64,000 nucleotides of DNA, taken from assembly GCA_963675135.1 (NCBI GenBank), contig OY776125.1:22184565-22248564 (forward strand), in the 5' to 3' direction. Positions 1 through 11,880 of the stretch are shown here, piece by piece. The notes under the pieces were generated by a model. The model had not been told where the DNA came from and ran no database searches. It was given only the letters and a program-made list of their open reading frames with translations. Within the stretch, counting starts at the first letter, position 1, and each line of letters begins with the position of its first letter. The position numbers and the translations under genes are program-made. Source of the DNA: Galeopsis tetrahit (lineage: Eukaryota; Streptophyta; Magnoliopsida; Lamiales; Lamiaceae).

Positions 1-740
1 TTTCCCTCCTATTGAAAAGTGGCCGTAACTAGTATTATTATTGAGAAGTTGTGATTTTTGTAATTCTATTACAAAAGTGAAAATTCTGAAAAGTAGTAAA
101 AAAAATTTGCTGAAAAAATACAAAAGTGAAAATTCTGAAAAGTGTAAAAAAAATACAAAAGTGAAAATTCTGAAAAGATTGAAAAGTGAGTTTCCCTCCT
201 ATTGAAAAGTGGCCGTAACTAGTATTATTATTGAGAAGTTGTGATTTTTGTAATTCTATTACAAAAGTGAAAATTCTGAAAAGTAGTAAAAAAAATTTGC
301 TGAAAAAATACAAAAGTGAAAATTCTGAAAAGTGTAAAAAAAAAATACAAAGGTGAAAATTCTGAAAATTCTGAAAAGTAGTAAAAAAAATTTGCTGAAA
401 AAATACAAAAGTGAAAATTCTGAAAAGTGTAAAAAAAAAATACAAAAGTGAAAATTCTGAAAAGTGTAAAAATATTTGCACGTAACTAGTATTATTATTG
501 AGAAGTTGTGATTTTTGTAATTCTATTACAAAAGTGAAAATTCTGAAAAGTAGTAAAAAAAATTTGCTGAAAAAATACAAAAGTGAAAATTCTGAAAAGT
601 GTAAAAAAAAAATACAAAAGTGAAAAAATTCTGAAAAGTAGTAAAAAAAATTTGCTGAAAAAATACAAAAGTGAAAATTCTGAAAAGTGTAAAAAAAAAA
701 TACAAAAGTGAAAATTCTGAAAAGTGTAAAAATATTTGCA
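1..740. repeat. Hierarchical AT-rich tandem repeat array
   Basis: The short unit, roughly TACAAAAGTGAAAATTCTGA followed by AAAGTGTAAAAAAA, is repeated many times with length changes in the A-runs. A longer unit of about 190 bp beginning TTTCCCTCCTATTGAAAAG occurs at 1 and again near 190. Parts of it (CGTAACTAGTATTATTATTG) recur near 481. Open frames on the minus strand here are a by-product of the repeat and not genes. The array runs off the left edge of the window. Confidence 0.9.
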
Positions 741-745
741 TATTG

Positions 746-818
746 AGGTCACACGGACAGGTTTCGAACCTGTGACCTTGTACTCACAAGCACAACATTC
801 TAACCGTTCCAGCAGTAG
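746..818 (-). repeat. tRNA-like SINE head (Pol III A/B-box type)
   Basis: On the minus strand there is a perfect T-arm (ACAGG-TTCGAAA-CCTGT) preceded by a D-arm-like segment (GCTGGAACGGTTAG) and a degenerate anticodon arm. The acceptor stem does not pair, so this is not a functional tRNA. It looks like the tRNA-derived 5' head of a SINE. Downstream on the same strand it runs directly into the 1-740 repeat array, which may be its expanded tail (inference). Confidence 0.5.
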
Positions 819-1699
819 TTATTTTGCTTAAATTCTTCTCCTTTAAAAATAATAAGGGTTGATTGGTGGCATAGTGTGCACGGTATATACTATAATTTTT
901 AAAGAAAAAATATAATTTTAAAATACAGTTTTGACGATAATAATAATGATGCTGAAGAATATGTGATACTTATCGAAGAACATGGTTAGATTTTATTTCG
1001 TTTGAAGAAGAGCAGGAAGATTCGTTTTATTTCGTTTGAAGAAGAGCAGGAAGATTCGTTTGAGGAAGATGGACAACTTTTCGATTTTATAAACTATGAG
1101 GGATTTTGTGGTTCTAAATACACTACTCTCTTCTCTTTCAGAGTTTCTGAGAGAATCCATTCAAATCTCTACTTTTTTAGAAGTTAGAATAGATTTTGAA
1201 TAGTGAAATTTATTTATATTTTTGAAAGAGAATCCAACGAAATCCATAGAGTATTAAAATCCATAGATGGTTGAATACCTAAAAATTTCTAAAGACTTTT
1301 TAAAATCCTCAACATTTTGAAAGACTTTTAAAAATCCGGACCCCTAAATTTTATATAAGTTCTTCTTCTACGTCTTTCTCAACTCTCAAACTCAATCAAG
1401 ACTTAAAAATTAAAATCATAAGGATAAAACCTACTCAAAAAAAAAAAAAAAAAAAAAAAAATTTGTAAAAAATCATTAAAAAGAAAAATCTAGATACTAC
1501 ATGTGAAAGATACAAATGACTTGCTTTGTACGTAATGTAGTGGGCCACAAAAAAAAAAAAAAGAAGTTAGTCCCGTGGACTTCAAAAGAAAGACCAGTGC
1601 TTGTAAGATTGTATTTATGTTATATGTTATTCCTTCCAAAAAAAAATGTCATGTTATATGTTGGTCATGTTTGAAGAAAAATATCAAACCAAGACATGA
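819..1699. other. Non-coding AT-rich stretch with transposon debris
   Basis: No gene is seen. 1090-1350 contains phrases such as GAATCCATTCAAATC and CCATAGATGGTTGAATACC that match the ends of the PIF-like element at 15816-17366, so it is probably a fragment of that family. An A-run lies at about 1440-1460. Confidence 0.4.
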
Positions 1700-1835
1700 C
1701 ACTATGCCAAATTATGCTTTTTACAGTAGTTGAATAACAGCGGTTATTTTAAAAACCGCTGTCATATGCATCTTTTTTCAAAACCGCTGTCATAGGTTCC
1801 ATTTGTGCGCTGATAGACAACGGTATTTCGTAATA
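1700..1835 (+). mobile_element. CACTA-type terminal remnant
   Basis: Begins CACTATGCCAAAT, which resembles the CACTACGCCAAA ends known from plant CACTA elements. It is followed by inverted copies of an AACAGCGGTT / AACCGCTGT motif at about 1735-1795, as in sub-terminal repeats. No matching right end was found, so this is a truncated or solo end. Confidence 0.45.
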
Positions 1836-3229
1836 TAATCAAATTAATCTTAAAATATAATTAAATAAAAAAAATATGATAATTTTTTTTAAATTACTGA
1901 ATTTTTTTTATGAAATACAATTAAATTCTCAAAAATAAATATATTAAAAAAATCAATTTAAAAAATAAATCTTGTAATTAATCTTCAAAATTGTATTTGA
2001 TTATTTCATATTTTTAAGATTTTATTGACCTATAAAGAATTTTATTATTTTTTAAGTTTTATAAATTAAGAAATATATAATGATTAACACAATATACGAT
2101 TTTGATTAAACAAAGATATAAGTTTAAAAATATTTGTTCCTATATATTACTATATTATTAATAAAAAAATCAAGAAAATCTATAAAATATCAGGTCCTAT
2201 ATATTATATTAAACAAATTAAGAAAATCTAATATTTTTTCTTATCTCCCCCCAAGCGCCTGAGAGGGGTCGCCGTCAGAGACACATTTTTCGCCTGCATT
2301 GCACCCACCACCACCCACCGTAAGGAAAAATAAATTGATCATTCATTGCTTCTTTTTTTTTGTTGGTATGGAAATTGATTGTTAGATTTTATGAAATCAA
2401 TGAGTAGTTTAAAATGTTAGAGAAAAACATAAGAAACAAATTAAAGAATTAGGAAAAATCTAGAAAGAAAATCACGGCGGTTCATAAACAAATAAAAAGG
2501 AAAGAAAGATGTATGAAAACTCTCCTAATCTTTCTCTAGTGTCTAGGGCAAGACTTTCAACCTATATCCTTAATTCACCATACCATAAAAAGAAAAAGAA
2601 ATTATTTTGATCAAATTAATAAAAAATAAATTATTTGAGATAAATATTTATAAAAAAGAGAAAAACTTATAACAGTAAATATCCCTAAAAATTATATATA
2701 GCAGTTTTATATAATTATGGATTTAATCCAGATAAGTTTTAAAATAATTCATGTTTAATTATTGTATACTTATAAAATAAATTTAATATTTTAATTATTA
2801 TATGGTTATAAAATAAATTTGATATTTATTTAAAATAATTTCTAGATTTTATTTTATTATTCTCATGTAAATATAAAATTTATTGGTCTTTTAAAATTTT
2901 TTTATTGACAAATTTTTTGATACAATTGAGTACAAACCTTAGAAAATTAAAGATTACAACTAGAGTGATCAATATATAATTATACGGCGTGCGTCTCATC
3001 GATCGATTTTAATGTGGCGCAATTTCACTCTTGTGCTAGTGCTTTACAAACTTTTTGAAGTTTGGCGAGCGGTTGAACGATGTTAACTCTTGTCGTGAAT
3101 ACTTTTGCAATCTTCTAGAGAGATATTTGTAGATAGAAATATATATCTCCATATATACCTTAACTTATACATGCATGGTTAATTTGGTTTTAAGTATATG
3201 TTGGCCTATGGAATACTTGGTCCCTTCTC
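1836..3229. other. AT-rich intergenic DNA without recognisable genes
   Basis: Mostly A/T homopolymer-rich sequence. A short GC-richer patch lies at about 2248-2320. Nothing codes over a convincing length on either strand. Confidence 0.5.
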
Positions 3230-3696
3230 TCTCTCTAAAAAAGTTTTCTCTCCCTTCTCTCTAGAAACATTCTTCCCCAAAATCACCGCCTATCTTCTTC
3301 CTCTTCCATAATCCAAAACCACCGACTATTTCCTTCATCCTCAATAGCCCCCGTTGCCCACCTTCTGCAAGTAAGTCGCCGCGCCGCTTCTGCCTCACCG
3401 TTCGTAGCGCCGTCGCACCACCTTTCCGTTCAGATTTTTTAGTGGGTGAAGAGCGGTGGCTTTAGTTGGGATCAATGGGTGAATCTCCTCGTCGGAGCCA
3501 CGGTGGCCGATCGGGTGAGTCATCCGTTTGATCCCATTTTATTTTAGTTTTAATGCTTTCTGCATGTTCTTAGTTTTTTTCCTAAGTTTAGATCTGGTAT
3601 TTTTAGTTTCGTTTTCTTCCCATGTTGTTATTTTCTGCCTTCTGTATTTTTCTTTTCCCCTGTTATTCTGGTTTCCTCCCCTCCCCGATGAGATGG
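3230..3696 (+). other. GC-richer leader-like fragment interrupted by the CACTA element
   Basis: A pyrimidine-rich tract (CTCTCTCTCTAAAAAAG and further CT runs) leads into a C/G-rich part. This contains a short ATG frame at 3475 that ends at a donor-like GGGTGAGT near 3511. The sequence resumes at 8700 beyond the CACTA element. The layout resembles the 5' untranslated part of a plant LINE or of an unknown gene, and neither can be shown. Confidence 0.3.
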
Positions 3697-4548
3697 CACT
3701 ACTACAAAAACTGGCTTTAGTGACGCTCAATAGTGTCACTAAAAATAGACTGTGGTGACGCTTTTGGTATAGTGACGCTTTGTCGAGGCGTCACCTCATT
3801 TTCCGTTTCAATAGCTGGTTATTGTGACCCTTGAAAAGCATCACTTCATGTGATCAATGTGACGCTTATATGCATCACAGTACCAGTATTTGGCGACACT
3901 AACTGGCATCACAATGGTAAATTTTAATGATGCTTTTATGCGTCATAGTAACACTATTTTGTGACACTAACCGGAGTCATGATGATATGCTCTAGTGATA
4001 CTTTCTTGCGTCACAATAAACAATTATAACTAACCAAACAACCTCATTTATTGGCACTATCACCGTACATATAACTAACATAACTACCCAATTTAAGACC
4101 AGATCACAAAAGATGGGAAATCTGTTTTATAACTTTTGATGGTAAGAAAACACAATATATTCTTTTCAAATTCAATTTAAAATTATAACAAAAATAAATT
4201 TTCATTACAAAAATAAATTTTCATTACCAACAAGTCATCAAATAATTCTTAATACATTAAAAATATTTCTAATACCAACCGATCATCATAAAGTTAAGTA
4301 CTACACACCCATAAACCAAACTATATATATAAAGATAGTTAACATCATTACATATTTACATGTCTAAAAAAATGCTCGAAACATTCCTCGTCTCTATCTT
4401 TAGGTATGCCTGAAACAATGCCCGAAATTATAATTAACAACACAAAGAATAAACAATTTTTTATAACTCAAGGGTACAATAAATTAAAAATGCAATCTAT
4501 GTTAACAAATAAATAAAAAAAACAAAATTTTAAATAACTATCAGGTTG

Positions 4549-4790
4549 TTTTTGGATGAGACAATTTGATTTGAGAAGGCATTTTAAATGAAAAGATTTT
4601 AAAATATATGAATTTGATCAAATGACATGATTTTAGTGAGAATTTAAAATTATCTCAATTTTAACTAAAAAAGATGGGCACAAATCTAAGTATTTAAAAT
4701 CCATTCATTTACTCTTTAATCCAAACAAGTGAAGTGTATTTAGATTGTGAATTTAAAATTCATAAACCTAAACACCTCCATCCAGCCTCA
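4549..4790. repeat. MITE-like insertion inside the CACTA element
   Basis: Shares phrases with 10012-10222 in the Helitron: TTTGGATGAG near the left end, CCATTCATTTACT and TTTTTAATCCAAAC-type sequence near the right. The two copies are about 240 and 210 bp. Superfamily is not certain (hAT or PIF-like). Confidence 0.5.
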
Positions 4791-4840
4791 AGTTATTTGA
4801 TAAATGAATTTATTAATCAATGAAAGAATAGGTAACTAAC

Positions 4841-4958
4841 CTGTTTCTGAAAATTTGCCTTGCATCCCCGGAGGTGAAGGTAATCTCTTAATTCCTCATA
4901 ATTTGAGTATTTGGTCTCAAACAACTCGGGGGTCAAACCATTTAATATGTAGCAGTAC
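4841..4958 (-). pseudogene. Captured exon of an unidentified gene within the CACTA element
   Basis: Bounded on the minus strand by a polypyrimidine acceptor (TTTTTTTGTAG before 4958) and a GT donor (GTTAGTT after 4841). One frame is open throughout and reads as 39 codons with a natural protein composition (…NGLTPELFETKYSNYEELRD…). I do not recognise the family. The surrounding sequence does not continue as a gene, so this is read as transduplicated host sequence. Confidence 0.45.
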
Positions 4959-6549
4959 CTACAAAAAAAAAAAAAAAAAAGATAGTTTTCAAGTATTGAA
5001 ATTTGAGAAGCCTGCTAAAGGTTCGTGTTGAGAAAATCAATCAGGACAAATGATCACACACAAACAAATACATGACCAGTATAGAGAACTGTGTGTGTAT
5101 TGAAAATAACATGTGTTTTTACTTTGATATAAAGAAAAATCGTCAAGAGAAAATTGATATCTTAGAAAAAATCAACAAACAGAGCTTTACAAGAAACTCT
5201 GTTGTAAACAATAACCCCAAAATGGTATTGGTGGGCAGATACTAAAAGCATATATCCATGATGACAAACAGGAAATCCATTACAAACCAACGGAAGAGTC
5301 AAAAGTTCTTATAGACTCGAATATAGAAGGAATACATCAAGAGCCAATATCTCAAAAGTACCATGAAAGGCATAAATTATTTTTCAAACATTCAAGAGAG
5401 TGATGGAAGAATGTTTGAGGCTCAAGAGTTGAAAATGTCCAAGTAAGTGAACACGATGTCTTTATAATTTATAATAATCAGAAAATATATACACCTTCAT
5501 CACAAAGTAGCTAGGCATGTTCTGAAGCATAACATACCATTTAACATGTGCTGCAACAACTAATAGACCAGCATTTCAGGATAATTAAGCTACTCTAAAT
5601 CGCATCTTTCTTTCCTATTACATTATATAAGTAAGGAGAGAGAAAAGCAAATACCTTAAGTGTTGGATATTAAAGCATATGGAAGGCATGACATTACTGG
5701 ATCAAACAAATTTTTACCTCTAGTATATCATCCATTGTTAGTTCATCATGTTCAATTAGGAGAGTTTGAGCTCATATCGGATTCTAAAGCCCGTCTCCTC
5801 TCAGTATAAACTATATCATTTTGGTTGTTCAAAACGTTATCATATTCAAATAATTGCATAAGGTTGAGGCAAAGAAGATACCTTGGCATCAACATCTGGC
5901 GTAGCTTTAATCTTGTCTTAAATTCTGCATTACGTCCAATGATTATGTCAGTACCATTAAATTATGAATTACCTCCAAGGATTTGGTCAAGATGTGGCAA
6001 AAAAAAAAAAGATGTTGTAGTTTGGCACCATTACATCATTGATTTCACATCATTCGAAGCATAAAAAAAGTTATCCAGATAATGCATCACTCTTTCTTCA
6101 ATCAGCACGCTATTTAATTGTGGCATCATAGCCAGTGCAACTTCTTGCAACTACAAAAATAGAGTTAAATCATCACCGGAAACAAGATCCATTACTTTTA
6201 AGCTTAATTACACTACAAATTCACTTGTTATTCACATGAAATATATGAAAAGGGTAAGACTATAAGTGCATCAGCCCATGGCTAAAAATATAAGAAAAAT
6301 CAGAATAATTAATTAGATTTACGCACTCATTAAGTGGACATGAATAATAGTTGCAATACACGTTGCACGCTCATATTCATTCTGTCACCTCAGTTGAAGA
6401 CCAGTCCTATGAAACCAATCTACAAAATGGATTCAAAAGCAAAATACAGGATGAAGAAACATTAGTACGAATTAATGAGTGTAATTTATTGATGGGCACA
6501 ACTGACATATAGAAGGCTTTTGAAAATACCATCACAATACATATGAATT

Positions 6550-6748
6550 TCAACTAAACATCACACAATCATTTGAAACTAGTGGTGTTCTATTGATTTT
6601 TTGGCTACAGTATACTTCACCAATAGCAAAATTACCACCTACTTCGTTTTCATCTAAGCAATGTGAAAAGACATTTTTCACCTTTCCAGATGCAGCAACT
6701 TGTGAAAGAATAGGTGTATTTGCTGCTCCAAAACCAATCATCCTATCA
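6550..6748 (-). pseudogene. Aspartic protease (pepsin A1-like) exon fragment captured by CACTA
   Basis: The minus-strand frame from 6741 reads IGFGAANTPILSQVAASGKV, then VFSHCLDENEVGGNFAIGEV. This closely follows the plant A1 aspartyl protease segment around GFGQANSSxxSQLAxxGKV and FAHCLD..GGGIFAIGEV. That segment lies between the two catalytic aspartates, so neither active-site motif is present here. A start-side acceptor-like sequence (GATAG) precedes it. Downstream, GAAGTATACTGTAGCC looks mutated from the conserved EVV.P.V region, and the frame ends without a clear donor. It cannot encode an active protease. Confidence 0.8.
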
Positions 6749-8452
6749 ACTACCTAAGAAGATTAACTCGGTTCTATAGATTGTTTGGCTGAGCATCTGT
6801 CAGAGATCACGAATGCGTAAGATATAGAAAAAAGACAATATATAATTTTAAATTGACTGAAGATGCAGTAGGGTTAGAAGACCAACTAGAACAAGCGCAT
6901 CCGAAATTGAAACGCTCCACAAAAATAAGATTATTTGTATATATTTGTATTGTTCCAGGTAATAAAATACCGCCAAATCAATATTCAATTGAGACCTAAT
7001 AATACAAATCACAGAAACAAAATATAAAAGAAAATAAGAGTAATTCCAACAAAGAAAGTACCAAGAAGGATCAAAATTCCTTAATAAACTCCAAAAAAAC
7101 AGTAAATAAAATACAATAGTTGTGTATCCATGAAATACACCTGGAAAATAAATACTATCATAAGTACAGTGACCAGTAATATATATTTGATTGTTGTCGA
7201 GATGGGTATTAGTTCATCTCTATATACTCCAAAACTTCTGGTATTTAAACACTTACATATTGCTGCAATGGGGCACACATTAATTTTCACTAAATATAGG
7301 AAGGTCATGTCAATTTATATACACAAATTAAATTGCAATTTTCTTTTTTTGTACCTCTTGGGTAAAGCTCATGCCAGACATAGTTTTATACTCCCAATCC
7401 TCATTATCTGTCTTGTTGGTGCTATAAGTGGTTTTAATATCAGAGACTTCATTAGTCCACTCCACATCATGTAATCTATATGCAATATATATAATTCCAA
7501 GAATTTAATAACAATGTTCATATTAATAAAACTAGTGATAATAATGGTAGTGAAGCTATGGTGTACATTAAAATTAAAAGGAAAGAGCTCCTTAAACACC
7601 CAAGCGAGAGAAACAATGAAAGATGTAAAGCACTCAGAACCCAAATTTGAAATTCAAGACAGTGTATCTGAATTGCATCTACTCGAACCCAAATTTGAAA
7701 AATCATGTAAGAATTGATCCAATTACAAGTGATGGCACAAATTCAAATCGTGATTTGCAAATTAGAAATGGACCCAATGTTGTTCCTCAATTTGCATCTA
7801 TAAAAAAACACTAAATCTTCCATCTAAATTTGAAGATCTTAAAAACCATCGCAAGAACCCCAATCGAACATGTTTTATGATGCGCATCAGTCAGCAATAA
7901 AAACTTATAGGCATTGGAATCGAGAGGGGTGTAAAAGACTAATAAGCGAAAGAAAAAATTGCCTCTGAATCGGATTGGATACCAAACAATAACCATTGGG
8001 ATCAGAAAATCAAGAAACTAAATTTGATTAAGATTGAAGAATTCCCAACAATAAACACACATAAATTTTGCGTTAAATAAGAAAGAATAGACAAACCTAA
8101 ACGATTCTTCAGGTTATCTGAAACAGTGTGGAAATATTTTAGGGCAGGATCACACGATTGAGAAAATTGACAGAGGTGAAAATTGATGACTGTAAAATTG
8201 CGACTGAAAATTGGGGATAGAATCAAATAATAGAGTAGGGCTAACTCACTTTCATGACTGAGAGAGGATTTTTTTTTTTTTTTTTGACAGGCGAGAGAGG
8301 AAAATTGGGGGTTGAGTGAATAGGAGGATGAATTATGAGCGGGAGTTTATGGACGGGGTGAGAGAATGGAGAGAATTGGCGAAAGAAAATTAGAAAGAAA
8401 AACTAAGGGCGGGACTAAATTAATTTTATTAGGAGGGATAAAGGAAAAATTA

Positions 8453-8522
8453 ATTAGAATTACGAGGAAAAAAGAATAATTAAAAAACGTTAGAATTATG
8501 AGGAAAAAAGAATAATTAAAAA
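8453..8522. repeat. Two-copy 36-bp tandem repeat in CACTA
   Basis: TTAGAATTAYGAGGAAAAAA followed by GAATAATTAAAAAAC occurs twice in a row with one or two differences. Confidence 0.7.
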
Positions 8523-8532
8523 ACCCCCATTT

Positions 8533-8591
8533 GTGGGACTTGAACCCAAGACCACAAAATTAGATACTTATACATCAACCACTTGAGCGTC
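8533..8591 (-). repeat. tRNA-like segment (SINE head candidate) in the CACTA 3' end
   Basis: On the minus strand GCTCAAGTGGTTGA resembles a Pol III A box and GGTCTTGGGTTCAAGTCCCA carries a B box/T-arm. It overlaps the CACTA sub-terminal AGCGTCAC repeat. It is too degenerate for a tRNA gene. Confidence 0.4.
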
Positions 8592-8699
8592 ACTACATCC
8601 ATCTAAAATATGGAAGCGTCCTTGTATATAAAGTATGGTGACTCTTACGTAAAAGGGTCACAAAGATAGCGTCACTACATGGGTATTTTTGTAGTAGTG

Positions 8700-8929
8700 T
8701 GGGTTTTCTTCCCGTTTACGGATTTTCCCATGGTGGCACTTTGTTGTGTCTGTTGGAGCTGGTAGTCCTTGGGTTTGTTCTTATGTGATTTGGGAGGTTT
8801 GTTGCACGAGGGGTTGTGTGCTGTCTTCTTAGATCGTGGAGCTTCCAGGAATGCCAGCTTGATCTTTGATCCTTCCACTCTCTCACGATTGAGTCTGGAA
8901 AATGTGGTCTTCTGGTAGAACTTTACCTT
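8700..8929 (+). other. Continuation of the fragment seen at 3230-3696
   Basis: Removing the CACTA element and one TGG restores a continuous sequence (…CCCCGATGAGATGG/GTTTTCTTCCCG…). It has no convincing coding frame. Confidence 0.4.
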
Positions 8930-10011
8930 ATAGAGTCGCTCAATTATCTATGTGAAATAAAACGAAATTAGATCGACATATATTAAGAAAACTACAATTA
9001 ACAATTAATGAATAATTATGATATAAAAATAAATCTAGAAATTTTACTAGTAGTTTTCTAGATTAATTCTTCTTTAAATCTAGAAATTTTGTTATCTAAT
9101 TAATATTTCGAAAGTTTGTTTATAGTCAGAATCTACCAATTGCAAATTAGTCGGGATCTAAATATCTACAAGGATTACGACGCAAGGATAATTGTTTTTC
9201 CTTAATTATACTCACGGTGTCGTTTAAGTGTCTGTTGCTGCCTGTATGTGTGTAGGTACACATATGGCCATAAATTTTACTCAGGTACCAATTAATCTAT
9301 ATATATAAAAGGAGGATGCGCCTCTCCTACTTTCGACACGTGTGATTTAAGATCTTCTCTACTTTCGACATTTGTCAATCCATGTGTCATGTACAATATT
9401 CTGGGTAGGCATTTATGTTTTTCCCATTTACTCCTCTCATTTAGCGTTTGCTGAGGGGAATAGGTAAGGTCACACGGTTCCGATCTTGAACTCTTAATCG
9501 GGAAATATGAGCGCAGAAGGTGGAGAGACATACCTCAATTTGGTTTCCCTTCCATCCGATTCTAACCCCAACCTTATTCTCTTTTTATTTTAGTTTTCTA
9601 TTTTGCAGGTTGTAGCAGCGAAGATTAAATCACTGTAATGTCTTACATCTCACTCACATATTTATTGTTCTTTTGTTTTTTCAATAGTTTTTTTTTTCTC
9701 TTGAGATGTTATTCGCGATTCTTCGTTTCTACATGCATGTCCCCTGTACTGTATCTCTCTATAATTTGTGGAGGCAAGTAGTACAACTTCTATCAACCAT
9801 TAAGGAAAAAGAGACCTACAAGGGCCGGGTTATATATATGTATATCAATGTTAAGGTTAACAGGTCTATCAACAAAGGCAATTAGGTAAATGTTGACATT
9901 TTTCATTTGTTTCCGAGCTCATAACAAGCTGAAATTCATTATCAATTAGGATTCAAATTTCTCAACATTTTGTTTGATCTTTATCATGGAATTTCATAAT
10001 TACCTAAGATT

Positions 10012-10222
10012 GTGTTTGGATGAGGGGATTTGATTTGAGAAGACATTTGAAATGAATGTATTTAGAAATACATGGATTTCAAAAGACATAATTTTAGTGA
10101 TGATTTACTAAAAACAGATGTTACGTATATATTTCAAATCCATTCATTTACTTTTTAATCCAAACGAGTGGAACGAATTTGAATTGTGGATTTCAAATCC
10201 ATCCATCCAAATGGAGCCTAAT
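10012..10222. repeat. MITE-like insertion in the Helitron
   Basis: Related to 4549-4790 in the CACTA element, with the same TTTGGATGAG-type left end and the same CCATTCATTTACTTTTTAAT interior. Confidence 0.5.
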
Positions 10223-10255
10223 ATTCATTCGTCCTAAATTTATACTTTTACACAG

Positions 10256-10377
10256 GTTAATGGTGCTATATGCGAGATTGTGGAAGGTGATCCTAGAAAT
10301 GTTTTGTGTGAAGTCGTGGAAAAGAGCAACGCCTCTGTGTTGGTTGTTGGTAGCCATGGCTATGGAGCTATCAAGAG
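10256..10377 (+). pseudogene. Universal stress protein (USP/UspA) exon captured by the Helitron
   Basis: A 122-bp exon with acceptor TTTTACACAG before 10256 and donor GTATATA after 10377. It reads VNGAICEIVEGDPRNVLCEV, then EKSNASVLVVGSHGYGAIKR. The stretch LVVGSHGYGAIKR is the glycine-rich nucleotide-binding signature (G-2x-G-9x-G region) of plant UspA-domain proteins, so family assignment is firm. The flanking exons needed for a full domain of about 160 residues are not seen nearby. The exon lies inside a Helitron on its plus strand, so it is a captured fragment. It might be transcribed as part of a chimeric RNA but is not a complete gene. Confidence 0.85.
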
Positions 10378-11084
10378 GTATATATAGCTTTCATCTTGAT
10401 TCTTAACAATATAAAATCAGATGGGTTTAGTTTTGCCGATGCAGTTTCCATTTTAGTGCTCTTGAGAACTACACTTTTGTTGTATGCTACTTAAAAAAAT
10501 TGATTGGTAATTGCAATGAATTTTAGAGTAGTTTTACTTGGCTTTTGTTGTTTAAGAGATTTAAGGCCCGCCTGGTTGTGGATAATGAGACTAGGGATTG
10601 GGAAGGGGTAATGAGATTATTGAATGTGAAGTAGTAATTACCCCCAACTAAGTGAATATACGCCAATTCACTAATAAAATGACTCACCATAATTGTCCTC
10701 CTTTCAACTCTTTGGTGTTATGCTATACTTTTTCTCATCAATGTTTTTATATTTAGTTATAAGAGAAATTAGTTGACTATAATTATTTCATGGGGAAAAA
10801 GCCTTTAAAACTTTGATTGTAATTTCATGGGGAGAGCAGCCTATGGCTTGGATGGATGCTGAAAGCCCCATTGACAAACTATTTTTGTTTGTTTGTTTTG
10901 TTCTTTTGATACAGAGATAGAGTATGAGATCTATTTATTTTTTGAGAATACATTGTTCTTAACTCTTTCACTGAGAAGTTATCTTTGATATAGTTGGAAA
11001 ATTGAGAAGCCTGATAATGAAAAGTCTCCATATAATATGAATTGTATATCTGCAACATTTGCAGTTTTCAACCTCTTCAATTTT

Positions 11085-11711
11085 CATTGGTTTCTCAATG
11101 ATGAAAGTATGAGATATAATTTAATTTTCTGTTTTTATTTCTTCAGTTTTTATTAGTTTCTCAATGATGAAGGTATGAGATATAATTTAATTTACTTTTT
11201 TATTTTAATTTATGAAAAAAAGTAAAAATGATTTGGGGTTTCAATATTCCCTTGATTAATAAGGTGGGGCTTTGTTGGGATATAAAGGAAAAAAATTGAG
11301 TGATCCTCAAAGGGCTTTATTAAATTGGATAAATGAAGTTAGTATTGAGAGTCCCGGTTCTTAGCTTAGAGTTGAGTACTTAGAAGGCATATTGATTCAG
11401 ATACAACTATTCTGGATGTTATATGGTGTGGTATGCATTCATACTCTTTTGCTCCAATTTTATTGACTCTCATGTTTGAGGAATTGAATATGTTATTTTT
11501 TATCAGTTGAAAACTCTAGAGTTAACAGTAGATATTGTTTTTTTTTGAAGGCAAAGCATCTGCCCGAGCTTTTCATTAGTATTTATTTAAGTTCAAATCT
11601 CTTAATTAATTGCATTTCTAACATTTACCTCCTTATTTCATGTGACTTTATTACTGAGTGCTATTCCAGGAGATAAAATAATTTTCATTAGTTTCTAAAT
11701 GATGAAGGTAT

Positions 11712-11750
<39 letters not shown>

Positions 11751-11880
11751 TTATGAAAAAAATAGTGAAAATGATTTGGGTTTTCAATAATCCTTGGTTA
11801 ATTAAGTGAGGCTTTGCTGAGATTTAAAAGAAAAATTGTGAGTTATTCTTGGGGCTTTATCAAATTGGATAAATGAAGAT
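11085..11880 (+). repeat. Two-copy internal repeat of the Helitron
   Basis: About 11150-11340 and 11690-11880 share AATGATGAAGGTATGAGATA, AAAATGATTTGGG and AAATTGGATAAATGAAG in the same order. A third copy of the first motif lies at about 11090. A (TA)n run occupies about 11716-11742. Confidence 0.75.

Larger units (their letters stand above)
3697..8699. mobile_element. CACTA (En/Spm-like) transposon, non-autonomous, 5.0 kb
   Basis: The left end is CACTACTACAAAAA at 3697-3710 and the right end is its exact inverse at 8686-8699. The 3-bp target duplication TGG lies at 3694-3696 and 8700-8702. Sub-terminal copies of a GTGACGCT/AGCGTCAC motif crowd 3719-4015 and 8585-8680, as expected for this superfamily. 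No TNP2/TPase or TNP1-like frame is present, so it depends on a helper. The interior carries intron-exon-like pieces on the minus strand, including an aspartic protease fragment (6550-6741) and an unidentified exon (4841-4958). A 5' leader-like stretch on that strand lies around 8000-8230. Confidence 0.93.

Noticed and set aside
38..752. Long minus-strand open frames rich in Phe
   Set aside because: They are translations of the AT-rich tandem repeat. The same peptide recurs in different frames and there is no gene context.
746..818. Functional tRNA gene
   Set aside because: The T-arm is perfect but the acceptor stem does not pair and the anticodon arm is poor.
865..875. GGCATAGTG as a CACTA right end pairing with 1700
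   Set aside because: It lies left of 1700 in the wrong relative orientation, and no target duplication fits.
8533..8591. Functional tRNA gene
   Set aside because: Only the T-arm-like and A-box-like parts fit, and it overlaps the CACTA sub-terminal repeats.
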